A DNA stretch of 33,710 nucleotides, taken from assembly GCF_017643905.1 (NCBI RefSeq), contig NZ_JAEPMO010000031.1:1-33710 (forward strand), in the 5' to 3' direction. Each line of letters starts with the position of its first letter. Positions within the stretch are counted from its first letter, which is position 1. Both the position numbers and the translations under genes were made by a program. The DNA comes from Marivita sp. (GTDB lineage Bacteria; Pseudomonadota; Alphaproteobacteria; Rhodobacterales; Rhodobacteraceae). The notes beneath the pieces were generated by a model, which was not told the origin of the DNA, made no database searches, and was given only the letters and a program-made list of their open reading frames with translations. Of the stretch, positions 22,921 to 30,925 are shown piece by piece.

Positions 22921-23651
22921 CCGCAGAGCAGCAAGAGGCTGTCGAAGCCAACGATCCGACCCGTTCCGGGTCACCCGTGCCCACCACCAACGGCGCACGG
23001 CTTTCGCAGAACGAGATCGAGCAGTTGTGCCTTAAAGCCGCGCGTGGCGCTGGGATGAGTTGGGGACTGGCCGAGGAGGCGGGCTTTGCTGCCGCCTGGC
23101 TGGCAACGCGCGGTCTGGACGGACCCGGTGCCTTATTGGCCCAGCTTTGGGTGGGGCAGGGCCGCTCTTGGCGTGAGATATGTCCGGTGATTGCGCCTGG
23201 ACGATTTCGGGCAGCGGATGGCGGGGGTCTATGCCCAATCGCGCTTGGGGCAGCGTTGTGCGATCATGCAAGGCTTCCTGAGACGTCGCTGGTCGAAACC
23301 GCCGTTCGGGTCGGCCCGGTCGATCATCCGGTCCTTCTGTTGCCATTCTTGGCTGACTTCGCTCGGACCCGGCGCGAGGGCCTGCGGCTGGTCTGGTCCC
23401 GCGGCGCGGTTCTGTTGACCGCGGATGGCGGGATGTTCGGTGATGCGGCTGCACTTGAGCAAGAGACGCGGCTGGACGCCGCGCTCGAGGTCGAAGGCCC
23501 CGTTCCGGATGACACCTCGACACAATGGGAACCACTTATGGTGTCTGCGGAAACGTTGGGTGAACTCAATTCATTCGCTTTGCGCATCACGGTGCCGACG
23601 TCCGAGGTCTCACGCGCGGGGGCCGGCGCCGCGATAGGTGACAACGACTGA
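22917..23651 (+). CDS. DUF3726 domain protein
   Basis: A 244-residue protein. After a variable 32-residue N-terminus it shows the DUF3726 opening LSQNEIEQLCLKAARGAGMS followed by WGLAEEAGFAAAWLATRGL. Function is unknown; members have no assigned catalytic residues. It begins inside the stop codon of the preceding 559-residue gene (ATGA), suggesting a fixed-ratio partnership, and ends 17 bases before the RidA gene. Internal Ala/Gly/Leu-rich stretches are not long enough for membrane helices. I recognise the family from its N-terminal signature only. Confidence 0.8.
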   Translation: MTAEQQEAVEANDPTRSGSPVPTTNGARLSQNEIEQLCLKAARGAGMSWGLAEEAGFAAAWLATRGLDGPGALLAQLWVGQGRSWREICPVIAPGRFRAADGGGLCPIALGAALCDHARLPETSLVETAVRVGPVDHPVLLLPFLADFARTRREGLRLVWSRGAVLLTADGGMFGDAAALEQETRLDAALEVEGPVPDDTSTQWEPLMVSAETLGELNSFALRITVPTSEVSRAGAGAAIGDND

Positions 23652-23668
23652 AACAGGAGATTAGGCGA

Positions 23669-24022
23669 ATGACGGTTCAAAGGTTGCACCCGGGGAGTCG
23701 CATGAGCGAAGCGGTCCGCATCGGGGATATCGTGTTCCTTGCGGGTCAGATCCCCGATGATCTGACGGGCGACATCGCGAAACAGACTCGGGAAGTGTTG
23801 GACAATATCGACGCGGTGATGGCCGAACTGGGTGGCAGCAAGGCCGACATCGCGTCGGTTCAAGTCTGGCTCAGCGATCTGTCGGATTTTCAAGGTATGA
23901 ATGCGGTTTGGGACGCGTGGGTCGATCTCGCCAACCCACCGGCCCGGGCAACCTGCGGTGTGGCTCTTGCGCGTCCCGGAATGCGCGTAGAGATGATCGT
24001 GGTTGCGCGCGCGCCGAAGTGA
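23669..24022 (+). CDS. RidA family protein (enamine/imine deaminase fold)
   Basis: A 117-residue YjgF/RidA-fold trimer subunit. RidA proteins hydrolyse reactive enamines and imines made by PLP enzymes, or act as deaminases in catabolic pathways. The conserved substrate-binding Arg is seen in PPARATCGVALARPGMRVEM, and VFLAGQIPDDLTGD matches the usual GQxP loop. The spacing DLSDFQGMNAVWDAWVDLAN is typical of the family. It is the last gene of the LysR operon, 17 bases after DUF3726, with AGGAGA upstream. Its presence hints that the pathway forms an imine or enamine, for example after oxidative removal of an N-substituent. That is inference. Confidence 0.92.
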   Translation: MTVQRLHPGSRMSEAVRIGDIVFLAGQIPDDLTGDIAKQTREVLDNIDAVMAELGGSKADIASVQVWLSDLSDFQGMNAVWDAWVDLANPPARATCGVALARPGMRVEMIVVARAPK

Positions 24023-24111
24023 GGACAGCACCGGTTTTTGAACTTGTGATCGCTGTTTCACCGCGCACTTCTGCTGCCGAGAGACGACTGTGTTGTCCCG
24101 GCTAACCCGCG

Positions 24112-25125
24112 TCACAGATTTTCTGCGATAAGGATTTCTATTCTGATGCGTTCCTGCGAGGCGAGGGTGCTTCTGTTCTCGCATTTCGCCCTCAGAATTC
24201 GGACGGCACTACGTACAAGGTGACCCGGATCCTGATGGATCACGGCGTCGATTTCACCGCTCCGCAGCGCGGCTTCGGTCGAGAGGGTGCGCTCATGGGC
24301 GATAACAACAAGGCGATTGATTGCATTCAATTGGCCTCCGACTTCGATCGGAGTGCGTGCCTCTGCCCCCATGATGTAAAGCCCTACGACGTCATCGTGT
24401 GCGTCCAAAGCGTTGCGCAGTACATGTCGGGTGCGTCCCGGATCCCCGTGCGTTTCAAGGGTAGGGAGGACGCGCAGATTGGTATAATCGCGGTTGACGA
24501 CCCCATCAAAGCCAAGGCGCCGTTCAAGGCTGTCGCGGGATTGGGTGGTCTCGGTCAGAGCGATGACAGTGCCCTGCCTTTGTCCAAGGAACCGTCCCAT
24601 CAGGCGGCCAGCCGTCGCCCCGGCGGCGCGGTTGTCAATGCCCACAAAGCCGTCTTCCTGCTGATTGGCAACAAAGGGAATCGTCTCGATCCCGCGCTCG
24701 CGCATTCGGTGAAGCGCGTCACGGATTTGAGGCGTCTCGGGCGCCATAATAGCAATCCCGTCGATTTTGTCTGGTGACAGACGACCAAGGGTGCGGGCGG
24801 CTTCGTGTGGATCGCGGTCATCAATGCGGATCACCTCGGTCTCGATCATCTCGGCTCGGCCAACCCGGTCAAACTCGCGGATGCGTTCAATGATTTCGTC
24901 AAGGAATTCTCCGCCGGACCGGGGCACGGCAAAGGCAAAGCGATAGGCCCGCTGCCGCGCCAAAGTGGCTGCGATCTGGTTGCGTTCAAAGCCGATTCTC
25001 TTGATCGCGTCATTGACGGTGGCAATGGTTTTCTTGCGGACGCCAGAGCGGCCATTCAACACGCGATCGACTGTTGCCAGGCTCACGCCAGCGGCTTTCG
25101 CAAGGTCTTTTGTGGTCGGACGCAT
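24112..25125 (-). CDS. LacI family transcriptional regulator
   Basis: A 337-residue LacI-type repressor. The HTH is TTKDLAKAAGVSLATVDRVL with the hinge helix around ERNQIAATLARQ, followed by a sugar-binding-protein-like core (FAFAVPRSGGEFLDEIIERI; DGIAIMAPETPQIRDAL; DGFVGIDNRAAGATAGRLMG). I start at 25125, where the HTH begins as usual; the frame is open to 25212, but that extra stretch would run into operator DNA. It is divergent from the ABC/dihydroxyacetone-kinase operon, with two strong palindromes between. The inducer is probably the transported polyol or ketose. Confidence 0.93.
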   Translation of the reverse strand: MRPTTKDLAKAAGVSLATVDRVLNGRSGVRKKTIATVNDAIKRIGFERNQIAATLARQRAYRFAFAVPRSGGEFLDEIIERIREFDRVGRAEMIETEVIRIDDRDPHEAARTLGRLSPDKIDGIAIMAPETPQIRDALHRMRERGIETIPFVANQQEDGFVGIDNRAAGATAGRLMGRFLGQRQGTVIALTETTQSRDSLERRLGFDGVVNRDYTNLRVLPTLETHGDPGRTRHVLRNALDAHDDVVGLYIMGAEARTPIEVGGQLNAINRLVVIAHERTLSTEAALRSGEIDAVIHQDPGHLVRSAVRILRAKCENRSTLASQERIRIEILIAENL

Positions 25126-25200
25126 GAGGCCGTTTTCTCGATATTTCCGTTGTTTTCTTGAGGTTTGTTGCAGACTTGCAGAGTGTGGACAAGCCCTAAA

Positions 25201-25246
25201 TGAGGTACGCACCTCAGAAACGTGTTGATCTGAGGTGCGTACCTCA
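25201..25246. promoter_or_regulatory. Two mirror-image 16-bp LacI operators
   Basis: TGAGGTACGCACCTCA (25201-25216) and TGAGGTGCGTACCTCA (25231-25246) are each near-perfect dyads and are exact reverse complements of one another. Both have the central CpG typical of LacI-family operators. Their centres are 30 bp apart, about three helical turns, so two dimers would sit on the same face of the DNA. They lie 68-113 bp upstream of the binding-protein ATG and 76 bp from the LacI start, and should control both directions. Confidence 0.8.
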
Positions 25247-25313
25247 ATTAAGCCTAGTGATCAGTCGAGTCGCGGCAGGAGGGCTGCGGCAGCGTAACTG
25301 GGAGGCTATCTAA

Positions 25314-26636
25314 ATGAATACCAAACACTTGATGACGGCTGCCGTTTCGGCATTGATCGCGGGCGGGGCTGCAACCTCGGCTGCGGCAGAAGACCTGACG
25401 CTGTGTTGGGCGGCGTGGGACCCTGCGAATGCGCTGGTCGAGCTGTCGAAAGACTTCGAAGCGCAGTCGGGTCATAATATGAGCTTTGAATTCGTGCCAT
25501 GGCCGAATTTCGCAGACCGGATGCTGAACGAACTGAACTCTGGCGGCAAGCTCTGCGACCTGATGATCGGTGACAGCCAGTGGATCGGGGCGGGCGCTGA
25601 GAACGGTCACTACGTGAAGCTGAATGACTTCTTCGACGCCAATGGCATCGACATGGCCGATTTCATTCCCGCAACCGTCACCGGGTATTCCGAATGGCCC
25701 AAGAACACGCCGAACTATTGGGCGCTGCCCGCTTTCGGCGACGTGGTTGGTTGGACCTACCGCAAGGATTGGTTTGAACGTCCTGAAATCGCAGCGGAAT
25801 TCAAAGACAAGTACGGGCGTGACCTTGGCGTTCCGACCACGCTGGAAGAACTGAAGGACATCGCTCAGTTTTTCCAAGGCCGAGACATCGACGGCACCAC
25901 CGTTTATGGTGCCGCAATCTACACCGAGCGGGGGTCCGAAGGGATCACGATGGGCGTGACCAACGCCCTCTACAACTATGGTTTCCTTTATGAAAACCCT
26001 GAAAAGCCATACGATCTGGAAGGTTTCGTAAACTCGGCAGGCGCGGTTGCAGGCCTAGAGTTCTACAAGGAGCTCTATGACACCGCGACACCTCCGGGAT
26101 CGTCCAACTGGTACATGGGCGAAAATATCGACGCCTATCGGTCTGGCCAGGTCGCGTTGCAGATGAACTTTGCGTTCATCTGGCCGGGCGTCGAGGCTGA
26201 CCCGAACGTCGGTGGCGGCAAGTCTGGGTATTTCCCGAACCCCACAGGCCCCGCAGGCCAGTTCGCTCAGCTTGGCGGTCAGGGGATTTCGGTCGTTGCC
26301 TATTCCGACAAGCAGGATGCGGCGCTGGAATATATCCAGTGGTTTGCACAGCCGGAAATCCAGGCCCGTTGGTGGGAACTGGGCGGCTATTCGGCCCTGC
26401 GTGCTGTGGTCGAAGACCCCGGTTTTGCCAGCAGCCAGCCTTACGCACAGACCTTCCTCGACAGCATGGCCATCGTGAAGGACTTCTGGGCGGAACCGGC
26501 CTATGCCGATCTTCTGCTGCCGATGCAGGAACGTATCCACAACTATGTCATTGCAGGCGAGGGCACCGCTCAGGACGCTCTGGATGGCTTGGTTCGTGAT
26601 TGGATCGAAGTCTTCGAGGACGAAGGCAAGCTCTGA
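25314..26636 (+). CDS. ABC transporter sugar/polyol-binding protein (family 1)
   Basis: A periplasmic binding protein of 440 residues. A signal peptide (MNTKHLMTAAVSALIAGGAA to about residue 25, cut near SAAAED) precedes a family-1 solute-binding fold: LCDLMIGDSQWIGAGAENGH, WALPAFGDVVGWTYRKDWF and YIQWFAQPEIQARWW. It resembles binding proteins of the rhizobial glycerol-type (GlpV-like) and other polyol importers. GGGAGG precedes the start. It is the first gene after the operators, and an 11-bp hairpin follows it, consistent with higher expression than the membrane subunits. The ligand is likely a small polyol or triose, inferred from the kinase at the operon's end. Confidence 0.93.
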   Translation: MNTKHLMTAAVSALIAGGAATSAAAEDLTLCWAAWDPANALVELSKDFEAQSGHNMSFEFVPWPNFADRMLNELNSGGKLCDLMIGDSQWIGAGAENGHYVKLNDFFDANGIDMADFIPATVTGYSEWPKNTPNYWALPAFGDVVGWTYRKDWFERPEIAAEFKDKYGRDLGVPTTLEELKDIAQFFQGRDIDGTTVYGAAIYTERGSEGITMGVTNALYNYGFLYENPEKPYDLEGFVNSAGAVAGLEFYKELYDTATPPGSSNWYMGENIDAYRSGQVALQMNFAFIWPGVEADPNVGGGKSGYFPNPTGPAGQFAQLGGQGISVVAYSDKQDAALEYIQWFAQPEIQARWWELGGYSALRAVVEDPGFASSQPYAQTFLDSMAIVKDFWAEPAYADLLLPMQERIHNYVIAGEGTAQDALDGLVRDWIEVFEDEGKL

Positions 26637-26672
26637 CGCTTCTCCCTCCAGGGGCGCGTGACGTCCCGAACG

Positions 26673-26701
26673 CCCTTGGCGACTTTTCCGGTCGCCAAGG
26701 G
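26673..26701 (+). other. Perfect 11-bp hairpin between binding-protein and permease genes
   Basis: CCCTTGGCGAC (26673-26683) pairs perfectly with GTCGCCAAGGG (26691-26701) around a TTTTCCG loop, in the 121-bp gap after the binding-protein gene. There is no strong T-run after it. Such hairpins usually protect the 5' binding-protein mRNA or cause partial termination. Confidence 0.6.
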
Positions 26702-26757
26702 CCGTTTAACCATAACTTTGGCGCGGGGTGCAAGACTTCGCGTGTTGGGGCAGAACA

Positions 26758-27705
26758 ATGACTGACACACCCATCCACAAGGTCGCACAGGCAACGCCCG
26801 AGTCCATGGCGCGACGCATTCGTGGCCTGTCGGATCGCACAATCGCCTGGATCTTCGTGGCACCCACGATCTTCCTGTTGCTGGCGGTCAACATCTTTCC
26901 GCTGATCTGGACGATCCGGCTAAGCTTTACCGATTACCGGGTGAACCGTCCGAACCGTGAGGTGGAATGGGTCGGTCTGCAGAATTACGAACGCATCCTG
27001 TCGGACCCGGATATCTGGGCGACGATGCAAGCCACCGCGCATTTCCTGATCTGGACGATTGTCCTGCAGGTGCTGATCGGGTTCGCGCTGGCCTTCCTGA
27101 TCAACAAGAAGTTTCGGGGCAACGACCTCTGGACGACGATCATCGTCTTTCCGATGATGCTCTCGCCCGCCGTGGTCGGGAATTTCTGGACATTTCTCTA
27201 CCAGCCGCAGATCGGATTGTTCAACTACGTGGTTGCCTTTGTCACTGGTGCCGATCCTGCAAGCTTTTCGATGATTGGCGACGTACATCTTGCACCGTGG
27301 GCGATTATCATCGCCGACACGTGGATGTGGACGCCATTTGTGATGCTGATCTGTCTTGCTGGTCTCAGGTCGATCCCGGACAGCATCTACGAAGCAGCGG
27401 AATGTGACCGCGCCAGCAAATGGCGCCAATTCTGGACCATCACCGTTCCCATGGTACTGCCCTTCCTGATGCTCGCCGTTCTTTTCCGGGGGATCGAGAA
27501 TTTCAAGATGTTTGACCTTGTCGTGCAGCTCACAGGCGGAGGTCCAGGCAACACCACGACCCTGACCTCGATCGACCTCAAGCGGGAAGCGTTTGAGAAG
27601 TGGCGCACGGGCTATTCCTCGGCCTACGCGGTAATCCTGTTTGTCACCGTCTTTGGCCTCGCCTCGATCTACGTCAAAGCGCTGAACAAGGTGAAAGAAA
27701 GATGA
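26758..27705 (+). CDS. ABC transporter permease, MalF/UgpA-like
   Basis: An inner-membrane subunit of 315 residues with about six membrane segments. The first (WIFVAPTIFLLLAVNIFPLI) follows a 35-residue polar N-terminus. The EAA loop is SIPDSIYEAAECDRASKWRQ, and LTGGGPGNTTTLTSIDLKRE marks the sugar-permease branch. The start at 26758 has GGGGCAG upstream; an in-frame start at 26728 is possible. Its stop overlaps the second permease by ATGA. It should pair with that protein as a heterodimer. Confidence 0.93.
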   Translation: MTDTPIHKVAQATPESMARRIRGLSDRTIAWIFVAPTIFLLLAVNIFPLIWTIRLSFTDYRVNRPNREVEWVGLQNYERILSDPDIWATMQATAHFLIWTIVLQVLIGFALAFLINKKFRGNDLWTTIIVFPMMLSPAVVGNFWTFLYQPQIGLFNYVVAFVTGADPASFSMIGDVHLAPWAIIIADTWMWTPFVMLICLAGLRSIPDSIYEAAECDRASKWRQFWTITVPMVLPFLMLAVLFRGIENFKMFDLVVQLTGGGPGNTTTLTSIDLKREAFEKWRTGYSSAYAVILFVTVFGLASIYVKALNKVKER

Positions 27706-28640
27706 GCTTTTCCGTCACAGAACCCAGCAACGGGACCAAGTGGTTCGCTGGCATCCTTGTCATCGGCTACGCGCTGATCACCATCGCACCGCTTTTGTGG
27801 ATCATTGCCACCGGCTTCAAATCCGGCCCGGATTCCATTGCTTACCCGCCGAAAGTGGTGTTCGAGCCGACGCTTGAAGGCTACGTCAACCTCTTCACCG
27901 ACCGCACCCGCGCCACACAGGACATGCTAGACGCAGCGGGCGAGCCGCAGACATGGTACGACCAGATCGCCCGCGATCAGGGCACGGTCATCACCGGCCC
28001 GTCGCGCTATGGCGAACGGTTCATGAACTCGGTCATCATTGGGTTCGGTTCAACTGCGCTGTGCATGCTCTTGGGCACTGCTGCGGCCTATGCGTTCAGC
28101 CGGTTCCGCGTGCCGCTGAAGGACGATCTGCTGTTCTTCATCCTGTCGACGCGGATGATGCCACCCATCGCTGTTGCGATCCCGATCTTTCTGATGTTTC
28201 GACAACTGGGCCTGAGCGATACGCATCTTGGGATGATCCTGCTCTACACTGCGGTGAACCTGTCGCTGTCGGTCTGGCTGCTCAAGGGGTTCATCGACGA
28301 AATTCCCGTGGAATACGAAGAAGCGGCGCTTATCGACGGCTACACACGCTTTCAGGCTTTCTACAAGGTGGTGCTGCCGCAAGCGGCCACGGGCATCGCC
28401 TCGACTGCGATCTTCTGCCTGATCTTTGCGTGGAACGAATACGCCTTTGCGGTCCTTCTGACGTCCGGGACGGCCCAGACAGCGCCGCCGTTCATCCCAA
28501 CGATCATCGGCACTTCGGGCAAGGACTGGCCCGCCGTCGCCGCCGGTGCCACGATCTTCCTTGTGCCGGTCATGGTCTTCACCATCCTGCTGCGCAAGCA
28601 CCTGTTGCGCGGGATCACCTTCGGAGCGGTGCGCAAATGA
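27702..28640 (+). CDS. ABC transporter permease, MalG/UgpE-like
   Basis: The second permease (312 residues). It has six predicted helices and the EAA loop EYEEAALIDGYTRFQAFYKV. The first periplasmic region contains an extra polar stretch of about 40 residues (from FTDRTRATQDMLDAAG to GPSRYGERF), as in glycerol-type permeases of this family. It starts within the stop of the first permease and ends overlapping the small membrane gene, so three membrane proteins are translated in series. Confidence 0.93.
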   Translation: MSFSVTEPSNGTKWFAGILVIGYALITIAPLLWIIATGFKSGPDSIAYPPKVVFEPTLEGYVNLFTDRTRATQDMLDAAGEPQTWYDQIARDQGTVITGPSRYGERFMNSVIIGFGSTALCMLLGTAAAYAFSRFRVPLKDDLLFFILSTRMMPPIAVAIPIFLMFRQLGLSDTHLGMILLYTAVNLSLSVWLLKGFIDEIPVEYEEAALIDGYTRFQAFYKVVLPQAATGIASTAIFCLIFAWNEYAFAVLLTSGTAQTAPPFIPTIIGTSGKDWPAVAAGATIFLVPVMVFTILLRKHLLRGITFGAVRK

Positions 28641-28825
28641 GCAACTTCATCTCAGGACTGCTGCGGTTCCGCCGTGGCCCGTGGGAAATGCTGGCGTCAA
28701 TCCTGATTGCGCTCGGGGTTGTCATGCTGATGCAGCCCTTTGCGATCACGCTCTACAGCTGGTCTTTCCTGATCACCCTTATCGGCACGGTGATATTCAT
28801 CATCGTCAGCCACTTCCCGGAGTAA
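28637..28825 (+). CDS. Small membrane protein (62 aa) inside the ABC operon
   Basis: This gene encodes a 62-residue protein starting in the ATGA overlap with the second permease and ending 3 bases before the first ATPase. After a basic N-terminus (MSNFISGLLRFRRGPWE) it has two hydrophobic segments (MLASILIALGVVMLMQPFAI and SWSFLITLIGTVIFIIVS), so both ends should face the cytoplasm. Its position matches the small gene (glpU) of the rhizobial glycerol ABC operon, whose role is unknown. Tight coupling on both sides argues that it is a real gene and perhaps a transporter accessory subunit. Confidence 0.82.
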   Translation: MSNFISGLLRFRRGPWEMLASILIALGVVMLMQPFAITLYSWSFLITLIGTVIFIIVSHFPE

Positions 28826-28828
28826 CCC

Positions 28829-29926
28829 ATGGCACAAATCAGAATTGAGAACGTGCGCAAGGAATTCGGGGCGTTCACGGCGGTGCAATCATCGACCTTT
28901 ACCATCGAGGATGGCGAATTCTTCATGCTTCTGGGGCCATCGGGCTGCGGCAAGACCACGACATTGCGGATGATGGCGGGACTCGAGCTTCCGACCAGCG
29001 GCCAGATCTACATCGATGGCGAAGAGGTCGGCCAGAAACCGGCAAGTCAGCGTGACATCGCCTTCGTCTTTCAGATGTTCGCGCTGTACCCGCATATGAA
29101 CGTGCGCGGCAACATCAGCTATCCGCTCAAGAGCCAGGGCATGCCGCGCGCGCAGATCAAAGCAAAGGTGGGTGATGTCGCCGAGATTCTTGGCATCACC
29201 GATATTCTTGACCGGCCCGTCGGCGGTCTGTCCGGTGGCGACCGTCAGCGTGTTGCGCTGGGCCGGGCGATCGTGCGTGATCCCAAGGCGTTCTTCATGG
29301 ACGAACCGCTTGGTGCGCTTGATGCCGAGTTTCGCGAGCACATGTCCGAAGAGCTCCGCGCCCTGCATGACCGGATGGGGGCCACAACCGTCTACGTGAC
29401 TCATGATCAGCTTGAGGCCATGCAGATGGGCGACAAGATCGTCGTAATGAACCATGGCGTCGTGGAGCAATTTGGCGTCCCGCAGGATATCTACGACTGG
29501 CCTGCCACCAAATTCGTGGCGCAGTTCATAGGGTCGCCGCCGATGAACTTCCTCGATTTCAATGGAAGGATCGGCGCAGGACAAGACGAGGTGTATCTGG
29601 GGGATGTCGCGGTCAAGATCCCCCCAAGCATCGACGGTGCCGAAGGAGCTTTGTCGCTTGGCGTGCGACCGGAGCACATAAAGCTGGACGATAATGCCAG
29701 CTACAGAGGGCGGATCGTGGCGACCGAATACCTTGGAACCACGCAGATCGTGACGCTCGATACCCCGAACGGTGTACTCAAGGCGCGGGTGGCCAGCTCT
29801 GACAAGATCACCGAAGGCCAGACCACGGGTCTGTCGTTCGATGCCCGTACCGTTACGCTGTTCGAGAACGCGCAGGGGCGCGCCCTGCGGTCCCGCGCCA
29901 ATGAAGGAGTGCTGATCCATGGCTGA
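28829..29926 (+). CDS. ABC transporter ATP-binding protein 1, UgpC/MalK-like
   Basis: A cytoplasmic ATPase of 365 residues: Walker A GPSGCGKTT, Q-loop FVFQMFALYPH, signature LSGGDRQRVALGRAIVRDP, Walker B AFFMDEPLGALD, H-loop VYVTHDQLEA. A C-terminal OB-fold (TOBE) region starts at about residue 235 (GSPPMNFLDFNGRIG; LGVRPEHIKL). Its 3' end overlaps the second ATPase by 8 bp. Because two different ATPases are encoded, the importer probably carries a heterodimeric engine, as in the glycerol GlpST system. Confidence 0.93.
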   Translation: MAQIRIENVRKEFGAFTAVQSSTFTIEDGEFFMLLGPSGCGKTTTLRMMAGLELPTSGQIYIDGEEVGQKPASQRDIAFVFQMFALYPHMNVRGNISYPLKSQGMPRAQIKAKVGDVAEILGITDILDRPVGGLSGGDRQRVALGRAIVRDPKAFFMDEPLGALDAEFREHMSEELRALHDRMGATTVYVTHDQLEAMQMGDKIVVMNHGVVEQFGVPQDIYDWPATKFVAQFIGSPPMNFLDFNGRIGAGQDEVYLGDVAVKIPPSIDGAEGALSLGVRPEHIKLDDNASYRGRIVATEYLGTTQIVTLDTPNGVLKARVASSDKITEGQTTGLSFDARTVTLFENAQGRALRSRANEGVLIHG

Positions 29927-30914
29927 GGTAACCCTGACAGGCGTCACCAAGTCCTTTGGCACGAATGTCGCCCTCGAAGATGTATCGATGACGGTGCCCG
30001 ATGGCTCTTTTGTTGTTCTGCTGGGGCCGACCGGGGCGGGAAAGACAACGACGTTGCGCATGGTGTCCGGGTTGGACAAACCCGACCGTGGGCAGGTGAG
30101 CATCGGTGGGCGCGACATGGCCGGGTTGTCACCCGCTCAGCGCGACGTGGCGATGGTGTTCCAGCAGTATTCGCTTTATCCGCATCTGACCGTCCGGCAG
30201 AATCTGGAATTTCCGCTGAGATCCCCAATCCTGAAGACCCCTCAGTCCGAGATTGATCGCAAGGTGGGCGAGATTGCGGAAGTCCTGCAAATCTCTCATA
30301 AGCTTGAGAACAAGGCGACCGCCCTGTCGGGCGGTGAGATGCAGCGCGTGTCGATTGGCCGGGCCTTGGTACGCAACCCGGCGGTCTACCTGATGGATGA
30401 GCCGCTGAGTTCTCTGGACGCCAAATTGCGGGCGGATCTGCGGATCGAGCTGAAGTCGATCCAGGCGGATCGTGGCGCAACGCTGCTTTACGTCACACAC
30501 GATCAGATCGAAGCCATGACCATGGCGACCCACGTGGGCGTTCTGGACAAGGGCCGACTGGTGCAGTTCGGCACGCCGCGCCAGATCTACGAAGACCCGG
30601 TCAGCATCTATGCGGCCAGCCGTCTTGGCCAGCCGCGCATCAATGTGCTGCCGGCCGACGTGTTTGCCGGTGCTCCGGCAAAGGCGAAAAGCATCGGCCT
30701 GCGTCCCGAGCAGATCGTGCAGGGCGAGGGGGAGGATAGCACCGTTGCCCGTGTCGAACATCTGGGCGACCAGACCCGCCTTCATCTGAGCTTCAAGTCA
30801 CATGAAATCGTGACAGTCACTGAAGCTCATACGACTCTGAAATCGGGCGATATCGTGAAAATTCGCCCCAATAATCCATTCTACTTCGACGCCATCGGCG
30901 GGCGACTGGCCTGA
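29919..30914 (+). CDS. ABC transporter ATP-binding protein 2, UgpC/MalK-like
   Basis: The partner ATPase (331 residues): Walker A GPTGAGKTT, Q-loop MVFQQYSLYPH, signature LSGGEMQRVSIGRALVRNP, Walker B VYLMDEPLSSLD, H-loop YVTHDQIEAM, and a shortened C-terminal TOBE region. All catalytic motifs are intact, so neither ATPase looks degenerate. AAGGAG lies upstream within the end of the first ATPase gene. The dihydroxyacetone kinase begins 11 bases after its stop. Confidence 0.93.
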   Translation: MAEVTLTGVTKSFGTNVALEDVSMTVPDGSFVVLLGPTGAGKTTTLRMVSGLDKPDRGQVSIGGRDMAGLSPAQRDVAMVFQQYSLYPHLTVRQNLEFPLRSPILKTPQSEIDRKVGEIAEVLQISHKLENKATALSGGEMQRVSIGRALVRNPAVYLMDEPLSSLDAKLRADLRIELKSIQADRGATLLYVTHDQIEAMTMATHVGVLDKGRLVQFGTPRQIYEDPVSIYAASRLGQPRINVLPADVFAGAPAKAKSIGLRPEQIVQGEGEDSTVARVEHLGDQTRLHLSFKSHEIVTVTEAHTTLKSGDIVKIRPNNPFYFDAIGGRLA

Positions 30915-30925
30915 GGGAGGATATC

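Noticed and set aside
24023-24111. GGACAGCAC / GTGTTGTCC arms between convergent RidA and LacI genes
   Set aside because: The loop is about 60 nt with imperfect pairing and no T-run, so a bidirectional terminator is not supported.
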